Source: Candidatus Thioglobus sp. (GTDB lineage: Bacteria > Pseudomonadota > Gammaproteobacteria > PS1 > Pseudothioglobaceae). From it: a DNA stretch of 64,000 nucleotides. The position numbers and the translations under genes were made by a program. Shown here piece by piece: positions 44,184-53,392 of this stretch (positions are counted from its first letter, which is position 1; every line of letters begins with the position of its first letter). The notes under the pieces were generated by a model that was given only the letters and a program-made list of their open reading frames with translations, was not told the DNA's origin and ran no database searches. The stretch spans positions 1 to 64,000 of the forward strand of contig JAOMCO010000001.1 in the NCBI GenBank assembly GCA_028345055.1. Direction: 5' to 3'.

Positions 44184-46469
44184 ATGCTTAATTCAATTTT
44201 AAATTTTTTAATTAAAAAGCCATTGTGGTCATTATTTGCTTTTTTAATTATTATTTGTTCATCAATTCTTCAGATTCAAAATTTCTCTCTTGATGCATCT
44301 TCAGAATCATTATCCCTTGATGGCGATAATAATCTTGAACTTTACTTATCAACTCAAGAAACCTTTGGTTCAGATGAATCTTTAATAATCAGTTATTCCG
44401 CAAAAGAAGACACTGTTCTCTCAAAAGATCAATTAATTTCTTTAAAGTCACTTCGAGATGATTTATTAAATATTGATGGAGTGAGCTCAGTCATTTCAAT
44501 TTTAGATGTTTCTCTATTTCAATCACCCCCTCTTTCACTGGTTGAACTTGCAAGCGAAGTCTATACAATTGAAAATGGGAAGGCAGACCAAAATCAAGTA
44601 GCTCAAGAGTTTAAAAATAGTCCTCTATATGCCAACAATCTGGTTAGTAAAGATCTTAAAACTACTGCTTTAATAATTCCGTTGGCAACTGATGACCCAA
44701 GAATATTAATAGATGATGAACTTCTAAGAACATTAATCAAGAATATTCGTTTGACTATGGATGGTTATCGAGATCAAGCAAATCTTTTCTTGGGTGGGGT
44801 TCCAATGATCAGAAATGATGTAATCAATTTCATTAGAAGTGATCTAATTGTGTTTAGTATTGCTGTAGTCATTACAATGACATTAATGCTTTTGATCCTA
44901 TTTCGAAAAATAAGGTGGGTTATAATCCCAATAACAATTAGCATTATTGGTGCTTTGTTTATGACTGGACTGATTAGTGCCATTGGCTGGAAAGTAACCG
45001 TAATCTCAGCTAATTTTTTCTCATTACTTCTTGTCATGACTCTTTCAGTAATAATCCACTTAGTGGTTCGGTATCGAGAAATATCAAAACAGAATCTGAA
45101 ACAAAATAATGCTGATAATATTCGACAAACCTTGAGTCAGATGATTAGGCCTTGTCTCTATACTGTTATTACAACTATAGCTGCATTCGTCTCTCTAACA
45201 GTGAGCAATGTACAGCCTGTAATTGACTTTGGACTAATGATGAGTATTGGTGTTACAGTTGCTTTTGTATTAGCATTTATTGGATTTGCAATAGTTATGT
45301 CGCTTCTCCAAACTCCTGAGCCATTAAATGAATCTGAAAATAATTTGATACTTCAAAAACTTGCCTTAATAACAGATAAAAAAGGCAAATCAGTCATAAT
45401 AAGCTTTGTAATTGTTGCCTTCATTGCAATTTTTGGCGTGAATAAACTCTCCGTTGAAAATAGCTTCATTAACTACTTCAAAAAAAATACTGAGATATAT
45501 CAAGGCCTTAATTTTATAGACAAGGAACTTGGTGGGACCATTCCTCTTGATATTGTCTTTAATGATTTAGCTAGTGCATACTGGGCTGATTCGAGTTTAA
45601 GAGAGGAATTTCATCAAGTTCATAATTATCTTGATAGCCTTCCAAGCATCGGTAAGGTCCTCTCTATAGATACCTTTATGCAAGTTCTCAAGGAGGCTAA
45701 TGATGGCAAAGCACCCAATGGCTTTTTATTAATTTTAGGCAAAAATAATATGCCAGATTTTGCCAAGACTCAAGTTTTAAAGCCTCACATCTCTGATGAA
45801 ACAAATCAAATACGAATGGTTGCTAGAGTGAAGGAGACAACTAAGGATCTTGAGAGAAATCAGCTGATTATTGATATTAAAAAAACATTATTAGAAGAAT
45901 TTTATTTTAATGAGGACGATTTTTATTTCACTGGTACCTTTTCACTTTATAACAATCTTCTTCAGAGTTTATTTGAATCTCAAATAAAAACTGTCTTTAC
46001 TGTCTTTTGCATTATTTTTGTCCTTTTTCTAATAGTCTTCAGATCAATTTCAATTGCTATTATTGCTGTTATACCAAATATCATTCCATCACTTCTAATA
46101 CTTGGAGTCATGGGTATAGTTGGCATACCACTTGATATTATGACAATTACAATTGCGGCTATTGCGATTGGAATTGGAATTGACAATGCTATTCACTATA
46201 TAAGCCGATTTAAATCTGAGTTATTGATGGATGGAGACTATGTCTCATCCATGTACAAGGCACATAACTCGATTGGTGTGTCAATGTTTTATACAGCAGC
46301 GACAGTTGCAATTGGATTCCTTGTTCTAATATTATCGCACTTTATTCCAAGTATTTATTTTGGCATTTTTATGGCTATAGCAATGCTTAGCGCAGTAATT
46401 GTAAACCTCACTTTACTGCCTAGGTTACTCTTAATTTTTAGACCAAGTATGAATAAGAAAGTCTTATAA
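44184..46469 (+). CDS. MMPL/RND superfamily membrane transporter
   Basis: This 761-residue protein has the RND double layout: helix 1, a large periplasmic loop (about residues 35-200), five helices, then a repeat of helix, loop and five helices. The second half has AIGIGIDNAIHYISRFK, an RND helix-4 like motif. It is shorter than AcrB and lacks its docking hairpins, so it belongs with MMPL/HpnN-like lipid or hopanoid exporters rather than drug pumps. No membrane fusion protein gene is next to it. The cargo is unknown. Confidence 0.88.
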   Translation: MLNSILNFLIKKPLWSLFAFLIIICSSILQIQNFSLDASSESLSLDGDNNLELYLSTQETFGSDESLIISYSAKEDTVLSKDQLISLKSLRDDLLNIDGVSSVISILDVSLFQSPPLSLVELASEVYTIENGKADQNQVAQEFKNSPLYANNLVSKDLKTTALIIPLATDDPRILIDDELLRTLIKNIRLTMDGYRDQANLFLGGVPMIRNDVINFIRSDLIVFSIAVVITMTLMLLILFRKIRWVIIPITISIIGALFMTGLISAIGWKVTVISANFFSLLLVMTLSVIIHLVVRYREISKQNLKQNNADNIRQTLSQMIRPCLYTVITTIAAFVSLTVSNVQPVIDFGLMMSIGVTVAFVLAFIGFAIVMSLLQTPEPLNESENNLILQKLALITDKKGKSVIISFVIVAFIAIFGVNKLSVENSFINYFKKNTEIYQGLNFIDKELGGTIPLDIVFNDLASAYWADSSLREEFHQVHNYLDSLPSIGKVLSIDTFMQVLKEANDGKAPNGFLLILGKNNMPDFAKTQVLKPHISDETNQIRMVARVKETTKDLERNQLIIDIKKTLLEEFYFNEDDFYFTGTFSLYNNLLQSLFESQIKTVFTVFCIIFVLFLIVFRSISIAIIAVIPNIIPSLLILGVMGIVGIPLDIMTITIAAIAIGIGIDNAIHYISRFKSELLMDGDYVSSMYKAHNSIGVSMFYTAATVAIGFLVLILSHFIPSIYFGIFMAIAMLSAVIVNLTLLPRLLLIFRPSMNKKVL

Positions 46470-46475
46470 AATAAA

Positions 46476-46504
46476 AACCCCACATCGAATAAGAATGCGG
46501 GGTT
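46476..46504 (-). terminator. Intrinsic terminator oriented to the minus strand
   Basis: AACCCC-A-CAT pairs with ATGCGGGGTT with one mismatch. On the minus strand the stem is followed by TTTTTATTTTAT; on the plus strand no T-run follows. The nearest genes on both sides are on the plus strand, so the orientation is unexpected. It may stop antisense transcription entering the RND gene. Confidence 0.55.
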
Positions 46505-46507
46505 AGT

Positions 46508-46548
46508 CTACTATTAAAAGGAGAAATAAGTTAAATATAGTAGTTTTT
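46508..46548 (+). other. Large-loop hairpin exposing AAGGAG, followed by a T-run
   Basis: CTACTAT (46508-46514) and ATAGTAG (46537-46543) enclose a 22-nt loop containing AAAAGGAGAAA, then TTTTT. It may be a weak plus-strand terminator for the RND gene. The exposed GGA resembles a CsrA-type binding loop, but no start codon follows the Shine-Dalgarno-like sequence. The remaining 72 nt before nadB is A+T-rich with nothing recognised. Confidence 0.35.
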
Positions 46549-46620
46549 AACTCGTCAGAAATTATATATAAAAATATTTTTTATTTTTTATATTTTTGTG
46601 ACTTTTTGTAACAATTTATT

Positions 46621-48180
46621 ATGTCGAATGATTATCAATTTGATGTTCTCATTATTGGATCTGGAGCAGCAGGTTTAATGAGTGCAATTCAACTTTCAAA
46701 TACTCTCTCTATTGCTGTAATAGCAAAAGATAAGATACTGGAGGGATCCTCTTATTATGCCCAAGGAGGAATCTCAGCTGTGTTGGATCCAGATGATAAC
46801 TTTGAGTCACATGTAAGAGATACCATAAATACTGGATTTCATCTCGGTAATGAAAAAAGTATTAGATTTATGGTGGAACATGCACCAAATGCAATCTCTG
46901 ATCTTGAAAAGGCCGGCGTGATTTTCTCAAATACTGGCAATAAATATGACCTCACTACTGAGGGTGGACACAGCTCAAAAAGAGTTGCACATGTTGCAGA
47001 TAAAACTGGTCAGTCTATTCAAGTTAATCTACTAGCTCAGGCAAAAAAGAAGAAAAATATAAGATTATTTGAAGAGTATGTTGCTGTTGATCTAGTTGTA
47101 AAAGAAGATAGATGCTTTGGATCCTATGTCTTAAATAAAAACTCTAAAGAAATACTGACCTTTAGCTCAAAGAAAACTATCTTAGCAACAGGAGGTGCTT
47201 CAAAATCATATCTTTATACTTCAAATCCAGATACTTCAACGGGTGATGGCATTGCTATGGCTTATAGAGCTGGATGTGAGATAACTAATATGGAATTCAC
47301 TCAATTCCATCCAACATGTCTCTTCCATCCTCATGCCAAATCTTTCTTAATTTCAGAAACCCTTAGAGGTGAAGGTGCTAAACTTCTTTTGCCAGATGGG
47401 CAAGAATTCATGCATAAATATGATGATCGTCTTGAACTCGCTCCAAGAGATATTGTTGCAAGAGCGATTGACAATGAAATGAAAGTTAATGGGTTTGATT
47501 GTGTTTATTTAGACTTCTCCTTTAAAGAAGCAGAGTGGATTAAATCAAGATTTCCAACCATTACTCAGCGCTGCATTCAACTTGGTATTGATATATCTAA
47601 AGAGGCTCTTCCAGTTGTTCCTGCTGCGCACTATACATGTGGCGGGGTTAATACAAATATTAATGCCCAAAGTAACATACCTAATCTTTTTGCTGTGGGT
47701 GAAGTTGCACATACTGGCGTTCATGGGGCTAATAGAATGGCTAGTAATTCTTTGCTGGAGTGTATTGTTTTTGCAAAATCTTGCGCTCAACATATCAACG
47801 AGAGCATGTCAGATAAACAGCTGCCCACTATACCAAAGTGGGATGACTCAAGAGTAGCTCCATCTAAAGAAAAAGTAGTGATTGCACACTTATGGCATGA
47901 AATAAGACTTATTATGTGGAATTTTGTTGGCATTGTACGAAGCAATAATCGACTTAAATCAGCCCAATTGAAGATTCAGCAAATAAATAAAGAGGTAAAT
48001 GAGTACTATCAAATCTATACAGTAACAGAGGACTTAATTGAACTTAGAAACTTGGCCCAAACATCTAAAATTATTGTAGAATCTGCACTTTCTCGAAAGG
48101 AAAGCAGAGGACTGCACTTTAATCAAGATTATCCAAACAAACTGGATAAAACTCAAAATACAGTAATGATCAAACAATGA
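46621..48180 (+). CDS. nadB: L-aspartate oxidase
   Basis: NadB oxidises L-aspartate to iminoaspartate, the first step of de novo NAD synthesis. The 519-residue flavoprotein has the FAD motif IIGSGAAGLMSA, SYYAQGGISAVLDPDD, the TEGGHSSKRVAH segment, EFTQFHPTCLF and HGANRMASNSLLE. These distinguish it from fumarate reductase and succinate dehydrogenase. Its end overlaps def by 4 nt (ATGA). nadA and nadC are not in the window. Confidence 0.96.
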   Translation: MSNDYQFDVLIIGSGAAGLMSAIQLSNTLSIAVIAKDKILEGSSYYAQGGISAVLDPDDNFESHVRDTINTGFHLGNEKSIRFMVEHAPNAISDLEKAGVIFSNTGNKYDLTTEGGHSSKRVAHVADKTGQSIQVNLLAQAKKKKNIRLFEEYVAVDLVVKEDRCFGSYVLNKNSKEILTFSSKKTILATGGASKSYLYTSNPDTSTGDGIAMAYRAGCEITNMEFTQFHPTCLFHPHAKSFLISETLRGEGAKLLLPDGQEFMHKYDDRLELAPRDIVARAIDNEMKVNGFDCVYLDFSFKEAEWIKSRFPTITQRCIQLGIDISKEALPVVPAAHYTCGGVNTNINAQSNIPNLFAVGEVAHTGVHGANRMASNSLLECIVFAKSCAQHINESMSDKQLPTIPKWDDSRVAPSKEKVVIAHLWHEIRLIMWNFVGIVRSNNRLKSAQLKIQQINKEVNEYYQIYTVTEDLIELRNLAQTSKIIVESALSRKESRGLHFNQDYPNKLDKTQNTVMIKQ

Positions 48181-48674
48181 TTTTAGAAATTTTAAAATAT
48201 CCTGATAAACGCCTAAGAACAATTGCTAGTCCAGTTCAAGAGGTCAATAGTGAAATAAAAAAACAAGTCAAAGATATGTTTGAAACGATGTATGCTGCTC
48301 CAGGAATTGGACTTGCCGCAACTCAGGTCAACTTCCATCAACGCCTAATCGTAATAGATATTTCTGATGAAGGTAATGAACCGCTTTGCCTCATCAATCC
48401 TGAAATTATGCAAAAAAATGGAGAAATCGAATATGAAGAGGGGTGCCTGTCTGTTCCTAATTACTATGAAAGTATTAAAAGAGCTAATGAGATTAAGGTG
48501 AGTGCTCAGAATGAACTTGGTCAAACATTTGAAATTGAAGCAAAAGAAATGCTTTCTATTTGTATTCAACATGAAATGGATCATCTAAATGGCATACTTT
48601 TTGTAGACCACTTATCAAAACTAAAACAAAAGCGCCTTAAAAAGAAAGCTGTAAAACAGTCAAAAAAACTTTAA
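48177..48674 (+). CDS. def: Peptide deformylase
   Basis: Def removes the formyl group from new proteins. All three motifs are present: GIGLAATQV (44-52), EGCLSVP with the metal Cys90, and QHEMDHLNG with His132, Glu133 and His136. The 165-residue length is normal. It overlaps nadB by 4 nt and is followed 4 nt later by dusB; fmt, the usual partner, is not here. Confidence 0.97.
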   Translation: MILEILKYPDKRLRTIASPVQEVNSEIKKQVKDMFETMYAAPGIGLAATQVNFHQRLIVIDISDEGNEPLCLINPEIMQKNGEIEYEEGCLSVPNYYESIKRANEIKVSAQNELGQTFEIEAKEMLSICIQHEMDHLNGILFVDHLSKLKQKRLKKKAVKQSKKL

Positions 48675-48678
48675 TTCA

Positions 48679-49647
48679 GTGAATATAGGCTCATACAAAC
48701 TCAGTTCAAAAGTTTTACTTGCTCCAATGGCCGGTACAAGCGACAAACCATTTAGGATGATTTGTAGGGAGCAAGGCGCAGGACTTACTACATCAGAAAT
48801 GGTTGTAATACAGAGTCATTTAATGAACTCAAATAAATCTAAATATCGGTTAGATTTTACCTCCGAAAAATCTCCTATTAGCATACAGATCGCTGGATCT
48901 GAGGCAGATGAACTCGCTAATTCAGCAAAAAAAGCTCTAGAATTTGGCGCAGACATTGTTGATATAAATATGGGCTGTCCAGCAAAGAAAGTTTGTAATA
49001 AAGCTGCAGGTTCCGCTCTAATGCAAAATGAAAAATTAGTTGAAGATATTCTTAATGCTGTTGTGAGAGCAGTAGATGTTCCAGTTACGCTAAAAATGAG
49101 AACGGGCTGGGATGATCAAAATAAGAATGCACCAACAATTGCCAAAATTGCTGAAGATACTGGAATTAAGATGATTACGGTTCATGGAAGAACCAGAACA
49201 CAAAAATTTAAGGGAGATGCTGAGTTCGATACAATTAAAAAAATTGTAAATCAAGTATCAATCCCAGTTGTTGCTAATGGTGATATTGACTCTCCAAAAA
49301 AAGCTAGAGATATACTGAGCTTCACTGGAGCAAATGCTGTAATGCTAGGAAGAGCAACACAAGGTAACCCATGGCTTATTAGTCAGGTTAATGAATTTTT
49401 AACCAAAGGTGAAAGAACCAAAGAGCCCTCAATAGCTAGAAAAATACCGCAAATTTTAGGGCATATTAAACAGATACATGATTTTTATGGTCATAAAATG
49501 GGCACACAACTTTCCAGAAAGCATATTTTTTGGTATTCTATGCACCTTGACCGAGAAAAAGGCTCAGCCTTTTGGCCAAGCATTAATAGAGTGATAGATC
49601 ACTCTGAGCAATATTCAAAATTTCATGATTTTTTGTATTCGATATGA
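48679..49647 (+). CDS. dusB: tRNA-dihydrouridine synthase B
   Basis: DusB reduces uridine in the tRNA D-loop using FMN. The 322-residue protein has VLLAPMAGTSDKPFR, DINMGCPAKKVCNKAAGSALM with the catalytic Cys, TVHGRTR and PVVANGDI. The start is GTG at 48679. It overlaps fis by 4 nt (ATGA), the conserved dusB-fis arrangement of gammaproteobacteria, in which dusB helps fis translation. Confidence 0.96.
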   Translation: MNIGSYKLSSKVLLAPMAGTSDKPFRMICREQGAGLTTSEMVVIQSHLMNSNKSKYRLDFTSEKSPISIQIAGSEADELANSAKKALEFGADIVDINMGCPAKKVCNKAAGSALMQNEKLVEDILNAVVRAVDVPVTLKMRTGWDDQNKNAPTIAKIAEDTGIKMITVHGRTRTQKFKGDAEFDTIKKIVNQVSIPVVANGDIDSPKKARDILSFTGANAVMLGRATQGNPWLISQVNEFLTKGERTKEPSIARKIPQILGHIKQIHDFYGHKMGTQLSRKHIFWYSMHLDREKGSAFWPSINRVIDHSEQYSKFHDFLYSI

Positions 49648-49874
49648 AACAAAGGGGTATACAGGATTGCATCAAAGATAATCTTGAGAAGTATTTCTCA
49701 GACTTGAATGGTGAGTCATCGAATGGTGTTTTTAAGATGGTTACTCAACAAGCTGAGTCAGCAACTATTAAGTTTGTTCTTGATAAGGTCAATCAAAATC
49801 AAAGTGAGGCTGCTAGAATCCTCGGCATAAATCGTGCCACCTTGAAGAAAAAAGCAAGTCTATATAATCTGTAA
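49644..49874 (+). CDS. fis: Fis family DNA-binding protein
   Basis: Fis is a nucleoid-bending regulator. The C-terminal helix-turn-helix is conserved: [19 protein letters not shown] at about residues 53-71. At 76 residues it is shorter than E. coli Fis (98) because most of the N-terminal beta-hairpin arm, used for contacting Hin/Gin invertases, is missing. Short Fis proteins are known outside enterics. It overlaps dusB by ATGA. Confidence 0.93.
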   Translation: MKQRGIQDCIKDNLEKYFSDLNGESSNGVFKMVTQQAESATIKFVLDKVNQNQSEAARILGINRATLKKKASLYNL

Positions 49875-49921
49875 GAGTTTATAATTTAGTCCTTAAGTTT
49901 GCTCATCTCAAAACTTTAAAA

Positions 49922-51463
49922 ATGTCAATAAAAAGAGCTTTAATCAGCGTTTCAGATAAATCTGGAATTGCTGAATTTGCAAAAAGTCTATCGCTACTTA
50001 ATATTGAAATTGTATCGACAGGTGGAACAGCAAAACTTCTTCAAGCAAATAATATTCCAGTTACTGAGGTATCAGATTTTACGAGTTACCCTGAAATGAT
50101 GGATGGAAGAGTAAAGACCCTCAATCCTAAAATTCATGGCGGCATCTTAGCCAGAAGAGGGAAGGATGAAGAGGTAATGTTAAATAATGAAATTAAACCA
50201 ATTGACCTTGTAGTAGTAAATTTATATCCTTTTCAAGAAACAGTTAATAATCCAAACGCTTCTGATGAAGAAATTATTGAGAATATTGATATTGGTGGAC
50301 CTGCAATGCTTCGCTCCAGTGCAAAAAATCACATTTCAGTTACTGTTGTTGTTGATGCTTCTGACTACAAAGTAGTTCTGGATGAAATCACTAAGAATGG
50401 GGATACTTCATTAGAAACGAGAAAATCTTTAGCATTGAAAACCTTTGAGCACACTGCCCAATATGACGGTGCTATTGCTAATTATCTTGGGAAAATGGAT
50501 GATGGCTTTTCAAACACCATGAATCTCCAATTTGTTAAGTCTCAAGCTATGAGATATGGAGAGAACCCTCATCAAAGTGCCGCTTTTTATAAAGAAGCAA
50601 ATTTATTAGAAGCTTCAGTTTCTTCTAGTCATCAGATTCAAGGAAAACCTCTTTCATACAATAATTTAGCAGACGCTGATGCAGCACTTGAGTGCGTTCG
50701 TGATTTTGAAAAGCCAAGCTGCGTTATCATTAAACATGCAAATCCTTGCGGTGTAGCAACTCGATCAAATATTTTTGATGCATACCAAAGTGCCTACCTC
50801 ACAGATCCAACTTCTGCTTTTGGTGGGATCATAGCTTTTAATCGCGAATTAGATAAAGAGACCGCTCAAAGCATTATTGAAAAGCAATTCGTTGAAGTAA
50901 TCATAGCACCAAAGATTAATGATAGCGCGAAAAATGTCTTACTTAGCAAGGAGAATATTAGAGTTCTCGAGTGCGGTGATCTAAAGAAAGCTGAGCCAGC
51001 ATTTGATTATAAAAAAATATCTGGAGGACTGCTCATACAGGATAAAGACTTAATAACGCTAGATTCTGAGGATATGAAATGCGTATCTTCAAATCAACCT
51101 TCAGACTCTCAAATTGAAGATTTATTGTTTGCATGGAAGGTTGCAAAATATGTCAAGTCAAATGCTATTGTTTATGCCAAAAATCAAATGACAATTGGAA
51201 TTGGTGCTGGTCAAATGTCTAGGATTTATTCAGCTAAGATTGCTGGAATCAAAGCAGCTGATGAAAATCTAGAGGTTAACGGCTCAGTGATGGCTTCTGA
51301 TGCATTCTTTCCATTCAGAGATGGAATAGATGCGGCTGCTCAAGCTGGAATTAAGGCAATCATTCATCCAGGTGGATCAATGCGAGATGACGAAGTGATT
51401 GCTGCAGCCAACGAACATAACATCGCAATGATTTTTACTGGAATTCGTCACTTTAAACATTAA
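49922..51463 (+). CDS. purH: Bifunctional AICAR transformylase/IMP cyclohydrolase
   Basis: PurH carries out the last two steps of IMP synthesis. The 513-residue protein has the N-terminal IMP cyclohydrolase domain ([47 protein letters not shown]) and the C-terminal transformylase with [13 protein letters not shown], carrying the catalytic Lys-His. Full-length and intact. The dusB-fis-purH order is the usual gammaproteobacterial one. It needs 10-formyl-THF, which ties it to the folate genes here. Confidence 0.97.
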   Translation: MSIKRALISVSDKSGIAEFAKSLSLLNIEIVSTGGTAKLLQANNIPVTEVSDFTSYPEMMDGRVKTLNPKIHGGILARRGKDEEVMLNNEIKPIDLVVVNLYPFQETVNNPNASDEEIIENIDIGGPAMLRSSAKNHISVTVVVDASDYKVVLDEITKNGDTSLETRKSLALKTFEHTAQYDGAIANYLGKMDDGFSNTMNLQFVKSQAMRYGENPHQSAAFYKEANLLEASVSSSHQIQGKPLSYNNLADADAALECVRDFEKPSCVIIKHANPCGVATRSNIFDAYQSAYLTDPTSAFGGIIAFNRELDKETAQSIIEKQFVEVIIAPKINDSAKNVLLSKENIRVLECGDLKKAEPAFDYKKISGGLLIQDKDLITLDSEDMKCVSSNQPSDSQIEDLLFAWKVAKYVKSNAIVYAKNQMTIGIGAGQMSRIYSAKIAGIKAADENLEVNGSVMASDAFFPFRDGIDAAAQAGIKAIIHPGGSMRDDEVIAAANEHNIAMIFTGIRHFKH

Positions 51464-51489
51464 GATTATTTTATTAGGAGATTATTGAT

Positions 51490-51840
51490 ATGATAAAAAC
51501 GGCAGGTGAACTAATAACTCAAGCTCAGAAACAAATCAACTGTGTTAACCCTGTTGAAGCTAAAGCTTTGTATGATAATTCAAATGATGGTGTGATTGTT
51601 GATGTTCGTGAATCCAAAAATTTTGATGAGTCTAGCCTAAATAATTCGATTAATATTCCTAGAGGGCTGATAGAAATGTTAATTGAAAAAAATTGCCAAA
51701 ATTCTAGCAGTTTAATTCTTACCCATTGTGCTGGAGGAGGTCGTGCTTCACTTGCTGCCCTTACACTAAAGGAGATGGGATACTCAAATGTACACGCCAT
51801 TACAGCAACTTTTGCTGAAATCAAAGAGGAATTTGACTAG
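51490..51840 (+). CDS. Rhodanese-like domain protein
   Basis: This 116-residue cytoplasmic single-domain rhodanese has VDVRESKNFDESSL, SINIPRGLIEM and the active-site loop THCAGGGRASLAA with one Cys. The family moves sulfane sulfur to thiols; no partner is visible. A ribosome site (AGGAG) precedes the ATG. The stop TAG overlaps the stop of the convergent permease gene within a CTAG palindrome, giving a 3-base overlap with no room for a terminator. Confidence 0.88.
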   Translation: MIKTAGELITQAQKQINCVNPVEAKALYDNSNDGVIVDVRESKNFDESSLNNSINIPRGLIEMLIEKNCQNSSSLILTHCAGGGRASLAALTLKEMGYSNVHAITATFAEIKEEFD

Positions 51841-52547
51841 CTTATCTCCTTATTATTAAAATGTCCTCTAACAGACTGAAGGAACACAGCAACCGAAATC
51901 CCAGTCGAGCCAAAAAACATACACATTACCATAATCTGATATCGCACTGCTATCATAGGCGAAACCCCAGATAATATTTGACCCGTCATCATTCCAGGTA
52001 AAGAAACAAGCCCTACCGCAAGAAGCATATTTGTAATTGGTATCAGTGAAGTTTTAAGTGCAATGACCTTGGCCTCTTTGAACGACTTACCTTGATTTAA
52101 TTCGCTCTCCAATCTCTCGGCTGCGAGGCTAATACCATTCATACAGTTAGCAAAAATCATTCCTGCTAGAGGTATTAAGTAGCTTGGGTCATACCATGGA
52201 TTAATTGTCAAAACTGCTTGTGTCATGATGATTAATACTGTAACACCACCAATTACTATTGCGTTAATTGCATTCACTAATAGTATTCTCCTAGGAAGAG
52301 AAGTAGTTCCTAGAGAAATCCAACTGGCTGAAAGAAGCATGATGCTCAGAACTGCAATTACAATATAGTTACTATTGGTTTCAAAAATATAAGTAAGGAC
52401 ATATCCAATCAAAAGTAATTGAATAATCATTCTAAAAATGGCGTAAAGAGAAGATTTAATCCCAATATTCCATCTCCACACTATGACTAATACAATTAAA
52501 ACAGGTATAAATGCAATAGCTAGGTTTTCAAGAGGTATATTAATCAT
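51837..52547 (-). CDS. FetB/YbbM family membrane protein (UPF0014)
   Basis: This 236-residue inner membrane protein has about seven hydrophobic segments. The segments YIVIAVLSIMLLSASWIS, LIPLAGMIFANCMNGISLAAERL and LPGMMTGQILSGVSPM are typical of FetB, described as an iron exporter permease in E. coli. The ATPase partner FetA is not adjacent; it may be encoded elsewhere. It lies downstream of the dimethylarginine hydrolase gene on the same strand (56 nt gap). Confidence 0.88.
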   Translation of the reverse strand: MINIPLENLAIAFIPVLIVLVIVWRWNIGIKSSLYAIFRMIIQLLLIGYVLTYIFETNSNYIVIAVLSIMLLSASWISLGTTSLPRRILLVNAINAIVIGGVTVLIIMTQAVLTINPWYDPSYLIPLAGMIFANCMNGISLAAERLESELNQGKSFKEAKVIALKTSLIPITNMLLAVGLVSLPGMMTGQILSGVSPMIAVRYQIMVMCMFFGSTGISVAVFLQSVRGHFNNKEIS

Positions 52548-52603
52548 CCAACTTTATTCAAAAAGTAACTTTAGATCATTAAGAATTTTAAAAGAAAAAT
52601 ATA

Positions 52604-53368
52604 TTAGTATCTAAGAGATAGACAACTTAATCCACCATCAAGTTTCTTAAACTCAGAAACGTCGACCTCTAGAACATTGTATCCACTAGCACTTATTTTA
52701 TCTTTTGCCACAGGGTAACCAGAAGGTATGATGACATTATCATTAACCCATATACTATTTGCGGCATAGCTCTCAGACTGAGGAATTTCGATTTGCTCAA
52801 ATTCTGAAAAGATGGGGTCACTTATAAATTCACCACAAACTACAAGCATATTATTTTCGAGATAAGAAAGCCCTGTCTTTAAGTGAAGAACATCCTTAAG
52901 GTTCACGGTGGAGCCTGTGTAGCCATGTTTTTCTAATAAATTAATTAATTGCTTTGCACCCTGAATGTTGGTTCTATCAGATAGGCCGATATAGTAGTGA
53001 CTTCCTACCATCATTATGTCACCAGCTTCAATTGTTCCCGGTGCTTCAATAGCCTCAAGATTATTAAACTGAGTCTCTAAAACAGAAATAATTTTTTCAA
53101 CTTCGCCCCTTCTTGACTCAGCTCCTGGACGAGTAATGATTGCACATCTGGGAGTAATTAATGCAACATCTTCGACAAAAGTTGAATCTGGATATTCTTC
53201 ACATGGCTCTAAAATAGTTACCTCAAGACCACAGAACTGAAGAGCCTCAATGTAAGATTTATGCTGATTGATTGCATTGGCATAATCTGGAACCCCAAGA
53301 TGCTTAGAATCAGTCAACCCATCGATTAGACTTTTGCCAGGAATTCTAACAATTGCTGAGGAAAACAT
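52604..53368 (-). CDS. ddaH: Dimethylarginine dimethylaminohydrolase (DDAH)
   Basis: DDAH hydrolyses N-omega-methylated arginines to citrulline and methylamine or dimethylamine. The protein is 254 residues, the same length as the Pseudomonas aeruginosa enzyme. Glu114 (TIEAGD), His162 (VLHLK) and Cys249 (GLSCLS) fall at the same numbers as I recall for its catalytic residues. The N-terminus with DSTFVEDVAL is also family-typical. Arginine deiminase is less likely because that protein is about 410 residues. It lies just downstream of an M20 amidohydrolase and a methylated-glycine dehydrogenase, suggesting methylated-amino-acid use. Confidence 0.88.
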   Translation of the reverse strand: MFSSAIVRIPGKSLIDGLTDSKHLGVPDYANAINQHKSYIEALQFCGLEVTILEPCEEYPDSTFVEDVALITPRCAIITRPGAESRRGEVEKIISVLETQFNNLEAIEAPGTIEAGDIMMVGSHYYIGLSDRTNIQGAKQLINLLEKHGYTGSTVNLKDVLHLKTGLSYLENNMLVVCGEFISDPIFSEFEQIEIPQSESYAANSIWVNDNVIIPSGYPVAKDKISASGYNVLEVDVSEFKKLDGGLSCLSLRY

Positions 53369-53392
53369 AATTTGTCTCTTAATTACGAAATT

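Noticed and set aside
46570-46597. AAAAATAT...ATATTTTT inverted repeat before nadB.
   Set aside because: The DNA is nearly all A and T, so such a repeat is expected by chance.
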